In this document: piece by piece, positions 54,657 through 62,185 of the stretch
Numbering within the stretch: the first letter of the stretch is position 1
How the letters are laid out: each line of letters begins with the position of its first letter
NCBI GenBank assembly: GCA_944325945.1
Contig: CALVBW010000027.1
Span: 1 to 64,000 of the forward strand
Length of the DNA: 64,000 nucleotides
Reading direction: 5' to 3'
Source of the DNA: Candidatus Gastranaerophilales bacterium
GTDB taxonomy: Bacteria; Cyanobacteriota; Vampirovibrionia; Gastranaerophilales; Gastranaerophilaceae
The notes under the pieces: generated by a model
Database searches by the model: none
Told to the model about the DNA's origin: nothing
What the model saw: only the letters and a program-made list of their open reading frames with translations
Made by a program: the position numbers and the translations under genes

Positions 54657-57317
54657 CTAGCAAGTAACGGCTTGTTTAGCTTCAACAACTGCCTGAGCTG
54701 CAGCAAGTCTTGCCTGAGGAATTCTGAACGGTGAGCAAGAAACATAGTCAAGACCGATTCTGTGAGCGAATTTAACAGAATCCGGATCTCCGCCGTGTTC
54801 ACCGCAGATACCGCCGACAAGGCTCGGGTTAGTCTTTTTGCCGCGTTCCATAGACATTTCAATCAATTGACCTACGCCTTTTTGATCTAATGTGTCAAAC
54901 GGGTTAGCCGGCAAGATTTTTTGTTCAACGTAACGGTTGAGGAATTTACCTTCAGCATCGTCACGTGAATAGCCGAATGTCATCTGTGTTAAGTCATTGG
55001 TACCGAATGAGAAGAATTCAGCGTATTCTGCAATTTCGTCAGAAGTCAATGCAGCACGCGGAATTTCAATCATAGTACCGAATTTGTAATCAACTTCAAC
55101 ACCTTTTTCAGACATAACGTCTTTTGCAACACGAACTAAAACGTCTTTTGCGACTTTAAGCTCGTTTACATGACCGATTAACGGAACCATTACCCAAGGT
55201 TTAACGTTTACGCCTTCTTTTTTCAAATCGCAGCATGCTTCAAAGATTGCTCTTACTTGCATTTCATTGATTTCAGGGTAAGTCAAACCTAAACGGCATC
55301 CGCGAAGACCCATCATCGGGTTAGCTTCTGAAAGGCTTTCAACAACGTGAAGCATTTCTTCTTTTTCTCTTGAATCTTTGCCCAAAGCTTTCAATGTTGC
55401 AACTTCTGCAATCAAAGATTCTTTATCAGGCAAGAATTCATGAAGCGGCGGGTCAAGAAGTCTTACTGTTAAAGGCTTATCACCCAATGCTTTGAACATT
55501 GCATAGAAGTCTGAATACTGCATAGGCAATAAGTGATCAAGAGCTTCTTTTCTTGCTTCAGGAGTACCTGCGATAATCATTTTTTGTACCCAGGGGAGTC
55601 TGTCAGGATCCATGAACATGTGTTCCGTTCTGCAAAGACCTACACCTTCAGCACCGAATTTCAAAGCATTTTCGATGTCTTTCGGAGTATCAGCGTTAGC
55701 TTCAACTTTCATTTGTTTAATTTCGTTGACCCATGAGAAGAATTTATTCCAATTGTCATCAATTCTTGCTTCTACAAGCTTAACAGCACCTTCCATAACA
55801 AGACCTTTACCACCGTCAAGAGAAATAATATCGTCTTTGTGGTAAACAGTACCGTCGCTGCCTGTTAAAGTTTCATTAGAAAGATCGATTTTCAAATCTT
55901 CGCAACCTGAAACGCAGGGTTTGCCCATACCTTTAGCAACAACAGCTGCGTGAGAAGTTGCGCCGCCTCTGAGGGTCAAAACGCCTTGTGAAACTGCCAT
56001 ACCGTGAATATCATCAGGGCATGTTTCAACACGAACAAGGATAACTTTTTCGCCTGCAGCACCGCGTTCAGCAGCTTCTTCAGTATCGAATACGATTTTA
56101 CCTACAGCAGCACCCGGAGATGCGTTTACACCTGTACAAATTTTATGAGCTTCTTCCATTGCTTTTGAATCGAAACAAGGTAAAAGAATTTGGTTTACTG
56201 TATACGGATCAACAAGCTGGATTGCTCTTTCTTTAGTAATAATACCTTCTTCGTACATATCAACGGCAATTTTAACAGCTGCTGCAGCAGTTCTTTTACC
56301 GTTACGAGTTTGAAGAATCCAGAGTTTTCCGCGCTCAATTGTAAATTCCATATCCTGAACATCTTTGTAACCAAGTTCAAGTTTTTTAGCAATATCAACA
56401 TATTGTCTGTACAAATCAGGCATTTCATGCTCAAGTTCAGCGATAGGTTTCGGAGTTCTGATACCTGCTACAACGTCTTCACCTTGAGCGTTTGTCAAAT
56501 ATTCACCGTAGAATTTGTTTTCACCGGTTGCAGGGTTACGTGTGAATGAAACACCAGTTGCGCAATCGTCGCCCATATTACCGAATACCATTGTTTGAAC
56601 GTTGACCGCAGTACCATAGTTGTGGTCAATTTTGTTCATATTTCTGTAAGCAACGGCACGCGGAATATTCCATGATCTGAATACTGCTTCAATTGCTTCT
56701 TCCAACTGAATATAAGGATCTTGCGGGAATTCTTTGCCTGTAACTTCTTTAATAACTCTTTTGTAAACAGGGATTAAAGATTTCCAGCCTTCTGCTGAAA
56801 TTTCAGTATCTTCTTTAACGCCTTCACGTTCTTTAAGTTTTTCAACTTCTGATTCAAAATATTTTTGTCTGTCCATTTCCCATGCAACAGAACCAAACAT
56901 AGTTAAGAAACGACGATAGCTGTCATAGCAGAATCTCGGATTGTTAGTCAATCTGATCATAGCTTCAACGGTTTCGTCATTCAAACCTAAGTTCAAAATT
57001 GTTTCCATCATACCTGGCATAGAAAGTCTTGCGCCGGATCTTACTGATACCAATAAAGGATTCTGGTTGTCGCCGAATTTTTTACCGGCTTGTTGTTCAA
57101 CTTCCTTCAAATAATACTTCACTTCATCCATCAACCCTTCAGGCATTTTGTTTCCGTGATTAATGTAGTCCATACAAGTTTCTGTTGTAATGGTCAACCC
57201 CGGAGGAACAGGCAGGCCTAAATTGGTCATTTCCGCAAGGTTAGCACCTTTGCCGCCGAGAAGATTACGCATGCCGGCATTACCTTCTCTGAAAAGCCAT
57301 ACTCTTTTTTCTGTCAT
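54657..57317 (-). CDS. ppdK: Pyruvate, phosphate dikinase
   Basis: Interconverts pyruvate, ATP and Pi with PEP, AMP and PPi; in anaerobes usually glycolytic. 886 residues: N-terminal ATP-grasp domain (KGANLAEMTNLGLPVPPG), phosphohistidine domain with catalytic His in GGATSHAAVVAKGMG, and the PEP-binding barrel with GLRGCRLGLTYPEI and the catalytic Cys in GGICGEHGGDP. The promoter and leader region directly upstream is duplicated ahead of prepilin gene 4. Confidence 0.98.
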   Translation of the reverse strand: MTEKRVWLFREGNAGMRNLLGGKGANLAEMTNLGLPVPPGLTITTETCMDYINHGNKMPEGLMDEVKYYLKEVEQQAGKKFGDNQNPLLVSVRSGARLSMPGMMETILNLGLNDETVEAMIRLTNNPRFCYDSYRRFLTMFGSVAWEMDRQKYFESEVEKLKEREGVKEDTEISAEGWKSLIPVYKRVIKEVTGKEFPQDPYIQLEEAIEAVFRSWNIPRAVAYRNMNKIDHNYGTAVNVQTMVFGNMGDDCATGVSFTRNPATGENKFYGEYLTNAQGEDVVAGIRTPKPIAELEHEMPDLYRQYVDIAKKLELGYKDVQDMEFTIERGKLWILQTRNGKRTAAAAVKIAVDMYEEGIITKERAIQLVDPYTVNQILLPCFDSKAMEEAHKICTGVNASPGAAVGKIVFDTEEAAERGAAGEKVILVRVETCPDDIHGMAVSQGVLTLRGGATSHAAVVAKGMGKPCVSGCEDLKIDLSNETLTGSDGTVYHKDDIISLDGGKGLVMEGAVKLVEARIDDNWNKFFSWVNEIKQMKVEANADTPKDIENALKFGAEGVGLCRTEHMFMDPDRLPWVQKMIIAGTPEARKEALDHLLPMQYSDFYAMFKALGDKPLTVRLLDPPLHEFLPDKESLIAEVATLKALGKDSREKEEMLHVVESLSEANPMMGLRGCRLGLTYPEINEMQVRAIFEACCDLKKEGVNVKPWVMVPLIGHVNELKVAKDVLVRVAKDVMSEKGVEVDYKFGTMIEIPRAALTSDEIAEYAEFFSFGTNDLTQMTFGYSRDDAEGKFLNRYVEQKILPANPFDTLDQKGVGQLIEMSMERGKKTNPSLVGGICGEHGGDPDSVKFAHRIGLDYVSCSPFRIPQARLAAAQAVVEAKQAVTC

Positions 57318-57381
57318 AGTTTTTCTCCTATTTATTTAAACTAAATTAAACGACTATACAAGGTATAATAGCACAAAAAAA
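57315..57381 (-). repeat. Direct repeat A: ppdK promoter/leader region
   Basis: From the ATG back about 67 bases; includes GGAGAAAA and ATTATACCTTGTATAGTCG. Nearly identical (about five differences) to copy B at 58216-58283, same orientation. Confidence 0.85.
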
Positions 57382-57411
57382 TATTTTCAGCGAATTTACC
57401 GAAAATATTTT
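57378..57411 (-). terminator. Terminator of prepilin gene 4
   Basis: AAATATTTTC / GAAAATATTT stem with 12-base loop and T-runs on both strands, between the 57428 stop and the ppdK promoter. Confidence 0.7.
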
Positions 57412-57427
57412 TTTTAATATTCAGAAA

Positions 57428-58218
57428 TTATTTTTCTATAGCACCGCCAACAATATAATTAATATTATCATAATACAATCTGTTATTTTGAATTACATAT
57501 TCTAAATAGCCCTCAAACGAACCAAGACCGCAACCGATAGTATTTTCATAAATCCTTACTTTAAAAATATCTCTACCAACCTGATTAGGAAGTTTTACTC
57601 CATTTGTATCAATTACGACTTCAGCGCAATAGGTCGCAATTTTTTCAACTGTAATCGGATTTTTATTTTCATCTAACGCAATATCACCATTTTCATCCGT
57701 TACCAAATTACTAACAGTACGCCTGCATGAATTATATTGTGTCACCTGAAGCAAAATACCATCAATAGACAAAAATCTGGGGTTATTTCCTATATAACCA
57801 CCCAAGTAAGTTTCTCCGTCTGTCGAATATGCCTTTGCTAATTTATAAGAATAAGTCCCGCCGCATTTTCCGTCATTTGCGCTACAGAATTCCTGAACTT
57901 TATAAAATTTAGATAAATCTTCCGCAGTCTCAAGACTTGTATTGGAAGGATTAAATATTGCAGTATTATTGCCATAACCTTTTTCGGCACGAGCAAGTCC
58001 TACTGCGTTTGTCAGCTGAGCATAAGCCTTTTTAGCACTCTGGACAAGCACTCTTTCCTGATAATTCGATATCAATGTCGGAATTGTCATTGCTACGACA
58101 ACACCTATGATGCCGAGTGTAATTAGAACTTCTGCCAGAGTAAATGCCCTAAAACCCTTGCTATGTCTACTTAGAAGGGTCGCCCCCCCCCGACATACCG
58201 TAAAGCTTTACTTTTCAT
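57428..58218 (-). CDS. Type IV prepilin-like protein 4, frame broken at a 9-G tract
   Basis: ATG 58218 has GGAG nine bases upstream and reads MKSKALRYVGGG, then RPF and a stop, because the G-run (58183-58191 on the plus strand as C) has nine bases. With ten it reads GGGATLLSRHSKGFRAFTLA and on through EVLITLGIIGVVVAMTIPTL into a pilin of about 240 residues ending NYIVGGAIEK. Leader then has 25 residues before Phe. VIDTNGVKLPNQVGRDIFKV is the shared motif. The leader and start region are a copy of the ppdK leader, so expression may follow ppdK's promoter. Phase-OFF, pseudogene or miscounted homopolymer. Confidence 0.8.
58183..58191. repeat. Nine-C/G homopolymer in prepilin 4 leader
   Basis: On the gene strand GTC, nine G, CGACC. 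One more G restores the frame to the pilin. Confidence 0.9.
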
Positions 58219-58283
58219 AATTTTTTCTCCTATTTATTGAACTAAATTAAACGACTATACAAGGTATAATAACACAAAAAAAT
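58216..58283 (-). repeat. Direct repeat B: copy of the ppdK promoter/leader before prepilin 4
   Basis: See copy A at 57315-57381. The match begins at the start codon and stops sharply about 65 bases upstream. Confidence 0.85.
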
Positions 58284-58317
58284 AAACCCGCATAATAATT
58301 TTCCATAAAACTATCAT

Positions 58318-59018
58318 CTGCCTGAGGACAACATATTGTGTCAATATGGGTAAAGGCGCTTTACATAAAAACTATTATAGGTATATGTCAGCATTTTCTT
58401 TCTCTTTTTTTGCGAGGAAAAGAGAAAGAAAACGCTGGCAAAAGAAAGAGAAACACGCTAAATAAATTGCAATCCTTTGGATTGTTCAAGCCCTAACGGA
58501 CGCACTACGTGCCGTTGCAGTATTTTATCCCTCGCCCCTTTGGGGAAACAAAGCGAACCAACGAGAAACGAGTTGTGTGAGCCTGTTTCCGGAGCGTAGC
58601 GTAGGTGAGGGTGTACGAAGGACAGGAGAGGGGCTAAAATCCTGCAATCTCTTACCGCGCCTAAGAACAACGGCGCGGAGCTGCTACGCAGCATTAATAC
58701 CGCGATAGCGGAGTGAACAATAACTGTAGCCGAAACAATCTTCATAGGCGTGTATTGTCTGAGCGATAAAGTATTTTGATCCCGCAATAAATGCGGGATG
58801 ACGTATAGCGAGTTTACACGCCTTTATGTTGAGGCGTACAAGTTATTAGTGAACGAAGCGTGCGGTGGTTTTGTGCAACTTTTGCCATCAAAAGTTGCCG
58901 CCGTGCGCGCAGCACCCGCCGGAGGCTCTAAAATAATAAATAAAAATAACTTCCGATAATAATTTTATGTAGAGCGTTTTACCAATATTGGCACAATATA
59001 ATGTCCTGCCTCAGGCGC
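58318..59018. repeat. Non-coding repeat island with imperfect terminal inverted repeats
   Basis: Ends 58318-58382 and 58953-59018 are inverted copies with few gaps (shared blocks GCCTGAGG, ATATTGTG, CAATAT, GGTAAA, TACATAAAA, TATTAT). The interior has no credible gene and contains several hairpins: CAGC..TTTTCTTTCTCTTTT at 58389-58437, ATCCCGCA/TGCGGGAT at 58779-58799, GCAACTTTTG/CAAAAGTTGC at 58875-58898, and a CCCTCGCCCC segment at 58531 shared with the prepilin 3 leader. Fits a MITE-like or composite repeat element. The interval 58284-59061 holds nothing else I can name. Confidence 0.65.
58779..58802. repeat. GTCATCCCGCA hairpin repeat
   Basis: Arms ATCCCGCA / TGCGGGAT, 5-base loop, followed by GAC; the GTCATCC end matches the other dispersed elements. 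Confidence 0.65.
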
Positions 59019-59061
59019 TGGTTTTTATGATACAGGCTCACAAATCACAATATTTAGACTG

Positions 59062-59292
59062 CTATTTTTTAAAATAATCACAGATTAACGTTTTTTTACG
59101 GGGCAAAAGATTTTTTACACCTTCAATAAATTTATTCTTTTGAGACTCTTCCAATTCTTTTTTCAGGATTGCTTTTTCCAAAACGACTTTATTATAAAGC
59201 TCAGCACAAACTGAACTCTTATCCATATGCTCTTTTAATTTGGCAAGCTGGCGCTCTTTTTCCTTTATTGCTAATACCAGTTCTTTTTTCAC
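59062..59292 (-). CDS. Small coiled-coil protein
   Basis: Unrecognised 76-residue, Lys/Glu-rich protein starting MKKELVLAIKEKERQLAKLK; about the first 55 residues should form one coiled coil, with a basic end KNLLPRKKTLICDYFKK. No good ribosome site is evident and it borders the repeat island, so it may be real or an old fragment. Confidence 0.45.
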   Translation of the reverse strand: MKKELVLAIKEKERQLAKLKEHMDKSSVCAELYNKVVLEKAILKKELEESQKNKFIEGVKNLLPRKKTLICDYFKK

Positions 59293-59368
59293 TAATAAAA
59301 CCTCATTTATTTCGACATGAAAAGAATAATATTCTTTTACTTATTTTAAATCGACTTTTTAGGTGATT

Positions 59369-59920
59369 TTAACAATTTGCAGTTAATAAATCATACTTAT
59401 AACCTATTTCCATGGCATTTTTATTTAAAGGTAAAAGATTTTTTCTATGCGGTGGAAGCACAATATCAAGAGCACGTTCTAAAATTTCAACAGATAAAAG
59501 TCCGCTTGCTCTAAGCAATAACCCTAAGGCAAGCATATTAGCCATTTTTACATTACCCAAATCCACTGCCATTTGGGAAATCGGTGCAAAAATGTAATGA
59601 ATATCATCTCTGTTTTTCTTTTCTTCTGCAAGTGTTGTATTAACTATTAAATACCCGCCTTTTTTAACTTTAGGCTCAAATTTATCAAACGATGCCTGGT
59701 TTAATACAATTATAAAATCTGTTTCTTTTTTATTAACAGAGCTTACTTCATCATCACTCATTACAACTTCACAATTAACGGTTCCGCCCCTCATTTCGGC
59801 ACCGTATGAAGGATACCAGGTTACATTTTTATGATTAAGCATAAAGGCATTCGCCAGCACTTCACCCGCTAACAATACGCCCTGACCGCCAAATCCTGCT
59901 ATTATAAAATTCTTTTCCAT
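59369..59920 (-). CDS. 2-oxoacid:ferredoxin oxidoreductase gamma subunit
   Basis: 183 residues, start MEKNFIIAGFGGQGVLLAGE with the family FGGQG motif. GGAAGG lies about ten bases upstream of ATG 59920; a longer frame (to 59965) would begin inside a dispersed repeat and is rejected. Together with the alpha, beta and delta genes upstream it forms a four-part enzyme of the KGOR/VOR type that oxidises a 2-oxoacid to acyl-CoA and CO2, reducing ferredoxin. Last gene of the operon. Confidence 0.92.
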   Translation of the reverse strand: MEKNFIIAGFGGQGVLLAGEVLANAFMLNHKNVTWYPSYGAEMRGGTVNCEVVMSDDEVSSVNKKETDFIIVLNQASFDKFEPKVKKGGYLIVNTTLAEEKKNRDDIHYIFAPISQMAVDLGNVKMANMLALGLLLRASGLLSVEILERALDIVLPPHRKNLLPLNKNAMEIGYKYDLLTANC

Positions 59921-59936
59921 ATTGTATTTCCTTCCG

Positions 59937-59999
59937 TCCATTTTGAGCGAAGCGAAAAATCTCAATGAGATTCTTCGGGCATAGCCCTCAGAATGACTT
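59937..59999. repeat. GTCATnCTGA repeat at the end of the oxidoreductase beta gene
   Basis: Read on the minus strand: GTCATTCTGAGGGCTATGCC, then CGAAGAATCTCA and a further TTGAGATTTTTCGC segment. Stems ATTCT/AGAAT, GGGC/GCCC and AATCTCA/TGAGATT. The TGA inside GTCATTCTGA is the stop codon of the beta subunit. Confidence 0.75.
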
Positions 60000-60743
60000 T
60001 TCTGTTACATCTTTATAAATTCCCGGAACAAATACCGGCATCATTTCATTTCTCACACGTTCATGCGCTTGTTCCGGCGTCATGTGCCAGTTTGTAGGGC
60101 ATGTTGATAAAATTTCAACGAACCCTAAACCCAGCCCGTGAAGCTGTACTTCAAAAGCCTTTTTAATTGCCTGTTTTGCCTTTCTTATATTGGCAATTGT
60201 ATCCAGTGAAACCCTTGCTGAAAAAGCGGTTCCATCACAAAGAGCAACATGCTCCGCAATTTTAATCGGATATCCGTAATATTCCACATTACGTCCCGTT
60301 GGAGATGTTGTCGTAACCTGCCCCAAAAGAGTTGTAGGACCAAGCTGACCTCCTGTCATGCCGTATGTTGTATTATTAATACAAATTGCGGATAATGATT
60401 CCCCTCTAAGCGCGGCATGCAAACTTTCTGCCAAACCGATTGACGCGAAATCTCCGTCGCCTGAATATGTGAACACAAATTTATCCGGATTTGCGCGTTT
60501 AACACCGGTTGCAACAGCCAACGCCCTACCATGCGGTGCTTCTATTGCATCAACATTTAAAAAATCATATATTGTAACCGAACATCCGATAGAAGTTGCT
60601 GCAATTGTATTTTCTCTTAGACCAAGTTCATCCATGACTTCACCCACGAGCCTGATTGCAACCCCATGGTCGCAGCCCGGACAAAACGTATATCTGAAAT
60701 CCTTCTTAAAAGAATCGGGTATTTTAAAAACTTGTGTTTCCAT
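59988..60743 (-). CDS. 2-oxoacid:ferredoxin oxidoreductase beta subunit
   Basis: 251 residues; binds thiamine diphosphate. TFCPGCDHGVAIRL holds the CxxC-type start, SGDGDFASIGLAESL and INNTTYGMTGGQLGPTT the GDG...NN TPP/Mg motif. The final Ser-Phe and the stop are contributed by a dispersed repeat (59937-59999). One-base overlap with the alpha subunit gene. Substrate could be 2-oxoglutarate or branched-chain 2-oxoacids. Confidence 0.94.
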   Translation of the reverse strand: METQVFKIPDSFKKDFRYTFCPGCDHGVAIRLVGEVMDELGLRENTIAATSIGCSVTIYDFLNVDAIEAPHGRALAVATGVKRANPDKFVFTYSGDGDFASIGLAESLHAALRGESLSAICINNTTYGMTGGQLGPTTLLGQVTTTSPTGRNVEYYGYPIKIAEHVALCDGTAFSARVSLDTIANIRKAKQAIKKAFEVQLHGLGLGFVEILSTCPTNWHMTPEQAHERVRNEMMPVFVPGIYKDVTEKSF

Positions 60744-61810
60744 TATGCCATTGCCCCCTCTATTGCAGATTCCAAATCCTCAACACTCGGCCATGAGCCA
60801 ACAGGCTTTCCGAAAAATTCTACAGGAACTTTTCCATTGACTGCAAGCCTTACATCACGCACCATTTGCCCCATATTTACCTCGATTGTCAAAAATTTCT
60901 TGACTTTCTTAGCCAATTCTTTCAAACGCATATTCGGAAACGGGAACAGCGTAATCGGTCTAAAAAATCCGATTTTCAAACCTTTTTCACGTAATTTCTT
61001 AATCGCAGCCTTCACGTTTCTTGAAAGACTGCCAAAACTTAATACCAGCAAATCCGCGTCATCAGTATAAAGTTCTTCGTACATAACTTCTTTTTCTTCC
61101 AAAAGCTTATATTTATTAAACAAATGTCTGATATGCTCACATTGAGGACCTTCCGTCGGAGAATACGATCTGATAATTCTTGATTCTCTGCCTTTTGCAC
61201 CTGATAAAGCCCATGAAGAATTATCAATCTCAGGGTAAGGATATTCACCGAATTCCACAGGCTCCATCATCTGTCCCAAAAGTCCGTCTGCAAGAAGAAT
61301 TGCAGGATTTCTGTATTTATGCGCAAGATAAAAAGTTTTATAAGTCAAATCAACAGCTTCTTGAACAGTTGACGGTGCAAGAACAATAATTTTATAATCA
61401 CCGTCACCGCCGCCGATTGTTGATTGATTATAATCGCCTTGAGAAGGGAATATATTACCCAATCCCGGACCTGCTCTCATTACACTAACCAATACTACAG
61501 GAAGCTCATCGGACGTAGCATAAGAAAGCGCCTCCTGCATTAAAGATACCGCGCATGAAGATGAAGATGTCATCGCCTTTTTGCCGGTAGAACAGGCTCC
61601 GAGCGTCATATTAATTGCGGCGAGTTCACTTTCTGCAGACACATAAGCCCTTTTTAATTCCTGCATTTTTCCGCTCATAAATTCGCCTATCTCGCTTTGC
61701 GGAGTAATAGGATAACCGAAATAACAGTCACAGCCGGCAATCACAGCCGCATTAGCTATTGCATAATTCCCTTTTGTTAAAACCTTTTTACCAGTTAAGC
61801 ATTCTACCAT
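60743..61810 (-). CDS. 2-oxoacid:ferredoxin oxidoreductase alpha subunit (KorA/VorB-like)
   Basis: 355 residues; contains the pyrimidine-binding and core domains of the family: FGYPITPQSEIGEFM, the catalytic-loop SAESELAAINMTLGA with its Glu, and MRAGPGLGNIFPSQGDYNQS. The length and these motifs fit VorB or KorA, not the fused single-chain PFOR. Operon order delta, alpha, beta, gamma. The exact substrate is left open. Confidence 0.9.
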   Translation of the reverse strand: MVECLTGKKVLTKGNYAIANAAVIAGCDCYFGYPITPQSEIGEFMSGKMQELKRAYVSAESELAAINMTLGACSTGKKAMTSSSSCAVSLMQEALSYATSDELPVVLVSVMRAGPGLGNIFPSQGDYNQSTIGGGDGDYKIIVLAPSTVQEAVDLTYKTFYLAHKYRNPAILLADGLLGQMMEPVEFGEYPYPEIDNSSWALSGAKGRESRIIRSYSPTEGPQCEHIRHLFNKYKLLEEKEVMYEELYTDDADLLVLSFGSLSRNVKAAIKKLREKGLKIGFFRPITLFPFPNMRLKELAKKVKKFLTIEVNMGQMVRDVRLAVNGKVPVEFFGKPVGSWPSVEDLESAIEGAMA

Positions 61811-61813
61811 GTT

Positions 61814-62026
61814 CTATCCTTTATAAACCTCTGTTATAGCCATATCCGGACATCTTGTCGCGCACATTGCACAGCCCAGACAAACACCTTGAGGGTCATC
61901 AAATTCAACTATTTTATCTCCCAGCTTGTTTGTCTTATTACTGACTTTGATAAGATGCTTCGGGCATTCCTTAATACATAGATAACAAGCCTTACATTTT
62001 TCACTGTCTATAACTATCCGGCTCAT
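61814..62026 (-). CDS. 2-oxoacid:ferredoxin oxidoreductase delta subunit (2[4Fe-4S] ferredoxin)
   Basis: 70 residues with two cluster motifs CKACYLCIKECP and CLGCAMCATRCP. ATG 62026 is chosen (AGAGGTGG upstream); the open frame extends 27 codons into the promoter region. It starts the operon and shuttles electrons from the alpha/beta active site. Divergent from the giant coiled-coil gene. Confidence 0.94.
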   Translation of the reverse strand: MSRIVIDSEKCKACYLCIKECPKHLIKVSNKTNKLGDKIVEFDDPQGVCLGCAMCATRCPDMAITEVYKG

Positions 62027-62087
62027 GTCCACCTCTCTTGATACATTTTCTATTGTACCACTAATTATCTCAAATTTCGCTATAATC

Positions 62088-62101
62088 TTTACAATTGTAA
62101 T
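62088..62101 (+). promoter_or_regulatory. Palindromic TTTACA motif upstream of the coiled-coil gene
   Basis: TTACAATTGTAA (62089-62100), a perfect palindrome about 86-97 bases before the 62186 start, similar in sequence and spacing to the motifs of six other genes in this window. Confidence 0.4.
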
Positions 62102-62185
62102 AAACAAACTTAATATTTTTGCTCAATTGCTTATAATTCTGCTACTATATATAAAGTAGGGATATTATTAAGGAAACAACAAAAC

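Noticed and set aside
58458-58787. 110-residue open frame inside the repeat island
   Set aside because: It spans hairpin repeats, has no ribosome site and its composition is repeat-like (basic, Arg/Pro/Leu rich). Treated as repeat-derived noise.
58870-58900. Hairpin in the repeat island as a terminator
   Set aside because: Perfect stem but no following T-run and no gene end nearby; fits the repeat island better.
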